38,233 nt of DNA from Paracoccaceae bacterium (GTDB lineage: Bacteria > Pseudomonadota > Alphaproteobacteria > Rhodobacterales > Rhodobacteraceae): NCBI GenBank assembly GCA_902573175.1, contig CACGIS010000007.1:1-38233 (forward strand). The letters are read 5' to 3'. The notes under the pieces were generated by a model, which had not been told where the DNA came from, made no database searches, and was given only the letters and a program-made list of their open reading frames with translations. Positions within the stretch are counted from its first letter, which is position 1. Every line of letters starts with the position of its first letter. The position numbers were made by a program, and so were the translations under genes. Shown piece after piece: positions 36,245-38,233 of the stretch.

Positions 36245-37354
36245 ATGAAGAACTTCACTAAAACAATTTTGACGTCTGTATCTGCAGCGTTAATTTCAAG
36301 TGTTGCGCTTGCAGGAAGTCATATGTCAATGGAAATGACTATTGTATCTTGGGGCGGAGCGTACTCTAATTCTCAATTAAAAGCATACCATGAGCCATAT
36401 TCGGCAAAAACTGGTGTGACAATTCTAAATGATGATAGCTCCTCGACAGCCGTTGCGCAGTTGAGAGCAATGAATGAAGCAAATAATATTACTTGGGATG
36501 TCGTAGATGTCGAAGCGGCACCAGCGATGCAACTTTGTGATGAAGGTTTGGCTATGGAGATCGATGCAGACACTATGCTTGCGGCTGCTCCAGACGGCAC
36601 ACCGGCGTCAAAAGATTTTGGCGATATGCTTGTTTCACCATGCTTTATTCCGCAGATTGTTTACTCTACCACATTTGGATATCGTACAGATCTTGTGGGG
36701 GACACTCCTCCAACCAGTGTTTGTGCAGTTTTTGATACGAAAACTTATCCAGGTAAGCGATCACTCTTTAGTGTTCCTATAAACCAGATGGAGTGGGCCC
36801 TTCTTTGCGATGGCGTAGCTAAAGCTGATATATACGACACACTCGAAACTGAAGCGGGTCAAGATCGGGCACTAGCTAAACTTGATACCATCAAAGACGA
36901 TGTGATCTGGGTTTCATCAGGTTCTGACACGCCACAATTGCTCGCTGATGGCGAAGTAATTATGGGAGCTACTTACAATGGTCGTTTGTTCTCATTGATT
37001 GAAGAGCAAAAGCAACCTGTTGCAATGATTTGGGACGGTCAGGTGATGGATTTAGACGGTTGGATTATTCCAGCTGGTCTTAGCCCTGAACGTCAAGCTC
37101 GTGCGTTAGACTATATTAAGTTTGCAACTGACACTCAGAGACTTGCAGATCAAGCTAAGTATATAAGCTACGGTCCGGCAAGAGCTTCTTCAGCACCATT
37201 GGTTGGAAAGCACGCAGACCTTGGTATAGACATGGCCCCTCACATGCCAACAGCTCCAGAAAATCTATCAAGAGCCTTTTTGATGAACTATGACTTCTGG
37301 GCAGATTATAGAGATGACCTTGATGCCAAATTTCAAGCATGGTTAGCTAAATAA
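36245..37354 (+). CDS. Periplasmic solute-binding protein (PotD/opine-type)
   Basis: 369 residues. A signal peptide (MKNFTKTILTSVSAALISSVALA, cleavage likely after ALA) is followed by MTIVSWGGAYSNSQLKAY, the start of the PotD-like family 1 lobe, with DGWIIPAG and SRAFLMNYDFWADY near the C-terminus. It captures a solute for the ABC importer. The ligand cannot be read from the sequence: polyamines, spermidine-like amines and opines are the usual ones. It has a strong GGGAGAA site and is followed by a strong GC-rich hairpin, as expected for the most abundant component. Confidence 0.88.
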   Translation: MKNFTKTILTSVSAALISSVALAGSHMSMEMTIVSWGGAYSNSQLKAYHEPYSAKTGVTILNDDSSSTAVAQLRAMNEANNITWDVVDVEAAPAMQLCDEGLAMEIDADTMLAAAPDGTPASKDFGDMLVSPCFIPQIVYSTTFGYRTDLVGDTPPTSVCAVFDTKTYPGKRSLFSVPINQMEWALLCDGVAKADIYDTLETEAGQDRALAKLDTIKDDVIWVSSGSDTPQLLADGEVIMGATYNGRLFSLIEEQKQPVAMIWDGQVMDLDGWIIPAGLSPERQARALDYIKFATDTQRLADQAKYISYGPARASSAPLVGKHADLGIDMAPHMPTAPENLSRAFLMNYDFWADYRDDLDAKFQAWLAK

Positions 37355-37367
37355 TTAACTGACTAAA

Positions 37368-37389
37368 GAAGGGCCCAATTGGGCCCTTC
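37368..37389 (+). terminator. Perfect GC-rich palindrome after the binding-protein gene
   Basis: GAAGGGCCC (37368-37376) and GGGCCCTTC (37381-37389) with the loop AATT form a perfect 22-bp palindrome, followed by an AT-rich tract. It lies between the binding-protein and permease genes of one transporter, the usual place for a hairpin that partially terminates transcription or protects the binding-protein mRNA, giving more binding protein than permease. Confidence 0.75.
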
Positions 37390-37437
37390 AATTTCGATTT
37401 GAATTAATCAGTGATCTAGAGTGAGAATAGGCCCTTT

Positions 37438-38233
37438 ATGGTTAGTAGCTCCCGTAAAAATATACTGTTGTCAGCTGATGGTACGCCATTAAAGAAAAGC
37501 TTGAACCGTTCACTTCGTAGACAAAAAATGAGAGCACTGTTACTTATTGCTCCACTCTTAATTTTTATATTAGTCGCGTTCATAATGCCGATAGTGTCTA
37601 TGTTATCACGATCGGTTGAAAACGACCTTGTTTCGCAGACATTGCCTCAAACAGTTGAGGCAATTCAATCATGGGATGCATTGAGTGGTGAGTTACCAGA
37701 CGAGCCTGTTTACAGAGCTTTTGCCCAAGATATTCAGAATGCTGCCAAAGCGAAAGTTCATACAAAAGTAGGCCTGAGACTAAATTATGAAAAATCTGGA
37801 ATTGCTTCCTTGTTTAAGAAAACAGCCAGAAAAGCAAAAAAATGGGATATCGAAAATGATGGACCATTTAAACAAAAGTTAATAGATGTCCATAAGGGTT
37901 GGGGCGATATTGAGATATGGCAAACAATCAAAACCCACAGTCCCGCCTATACGTCAGGATATTTTCTCAACGCAGTAGATATGCGGAAAACTGCTCAAGG
38001 GGCAGAGTGGCAGCCAGAAGACAGAACTATTTTGCTTAAACTTTTCCAACGTACGTTGGTTATGTCTCTAATAATAACATTTTCTTGCATTATACTTGGG
38101 TACCCAGTGGCTTGGCTTTTAGCAAACTTGCCAATGCGTCAAGCAAACTTGCTTATGATATTAGTATTATTGCCTTTTTGGACTTCGCTACTGGTGCGTA
38201 CATCAGCTTGGAAAGTCATGTTGCAGCAGCAAG
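37438..38233 (+). CDS. ABC transporter permease (PotB/PotH-like), truncated by window end
   Basis: Starts at ATG 37438 and is open at the window end; 265 residues are visible. TM1 (about 32-55) is followed by a soluble stretch of about 150 residues (56-204), then TM2 (205-229) and TM3 (236-253), where LLPFWTSLLVRTSAWKV begins the conserved PotB-like permease core. It is the first of probably two permeases of the importer. The long segment between TM1 and TM2 is bigger than in E. coli PotB. It is 83 bp after the binding protein, past the terminator-like hairpin. Confidence 0.85.
   Translation, partial: MVSSSRKNILLSADGTPLKKSLNRSLRRQKMRALLLIAPLLIFILVAFIMPIVSMLSRSVENDLVSQTLPQTVEAIQSWDALSGELPDEPVYRAFAQDIQNAAKAKVHTKVGLRLNYEKSGIASLFKKTARKAKKWDIENDGPFKQKLIDVHKGWGDIEIWQTIKTHSPAYTSGYFLNAVDMRKTAQGAEWQPEDRTILLKLFQRTLVMSLIITFSCIILGYPVAWLLANLPMRQANLLMILVLLPFWTSLLVRTSAWKVMLQQQ

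Noticed and set aside
1-38233. tRNA/rRNA genes, CRISPR arrays, insertion sequences, prophage or toxin-antitoxin modules
   Set aside because: Searched by eye in gaps and edges; no cloverleaf, spaced direct repeats, transposase, integrase or terminal inverted repeats were seen.

Overview
The window reads as a chromosomal segment of a low-GC marine alphaproteobacterium, most likely of the Rhodobacterales/Roseobacter type. This rests on remembered protein families and gene neighbourhoods, not on a search: paired small MerR regulators heading a beta-oxidation operon that contains a glutathione S-transferase gene, a DUF952-pyrD pair, a cdd-deoA-deoB-upp salvage run, a malic enzyme fused to a phosphotransacetylase domain, and an alphaproteobacterial LexA box (GAAC-N7-GAAC). 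The DNA is AT-rich, densely coding (no gap over about 170 bp between genes), and shows no insertion sequence, prophage, CRISPR, tRNA or rRNA.

Layout. 1-7.9 kb is mostly housekeeping: the 3' part of a propionyl-CoA synthetase (prpE), nadK and glyA diverging from a shared promoter region, then on the minus strand DUF952-pyrD, a MATE exporter and two adjacent hotdog thioesterases. 7.9-17.6 kb is a fatty-acid/acyl-CoA block on the plus strand: two MerR paralogues, two different acyl-CoA dehydrogenases, a GST-like protein, thiolase (fadA), a fused hydratase/3-hydroxyacyl-CoA dehydrogenase (fadJ) and an acyl-CoA synthetase. Together they form a nearly complete activation and beta-oxidation cycle. 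A clear dyad (TTTACGT-CA-ACGTTAA, overlapping a perfect 10-bp inverted repeat) lies ahead of the second MerR gene and probably controls the operon.

17.6-22.2 kb holds a single-pass membrane protein that looks like a metallopeptidase without its active site, and the minus-strand pyrimidine deoxynucleoside salvage operon cdd-deoA-deoB-upp. 22.4-30 kb holds maeB (with a perfect 18-bp palindrome directly in front of it), a Nudix hydrolase, an EamA transporter, a Tas-type aldo/keto reductase, an ImuA-like gene behind an exact SOS box, and metG. 30-31 kb has two small exported proteins of unknown function.

31-38.2 kb is the most interesting region. A 2-keto-3-deoxygluconate-type kinase is divergent from a tightly coupled set: a fold-type II PLP lyase, an M24 metallopeptidase and an Asp/Glu-racemase/maleate-isomerase family protein (two ATGA overlaps). 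These are followed by a polyamine/opine-type ABC importer (ATPase, binding protein, and a permease cut by the window end). The enzyme set resembles the EutB, EutD/DoeA and EutA trio of hydroxyectoine/ectoine breakdown, but the peptidase does not look like ectoine hydrolase and the importer is of the wrong class. It is therefore a good candidate for an uncharacterised catabolic pathway for a small nitrogenous solute.
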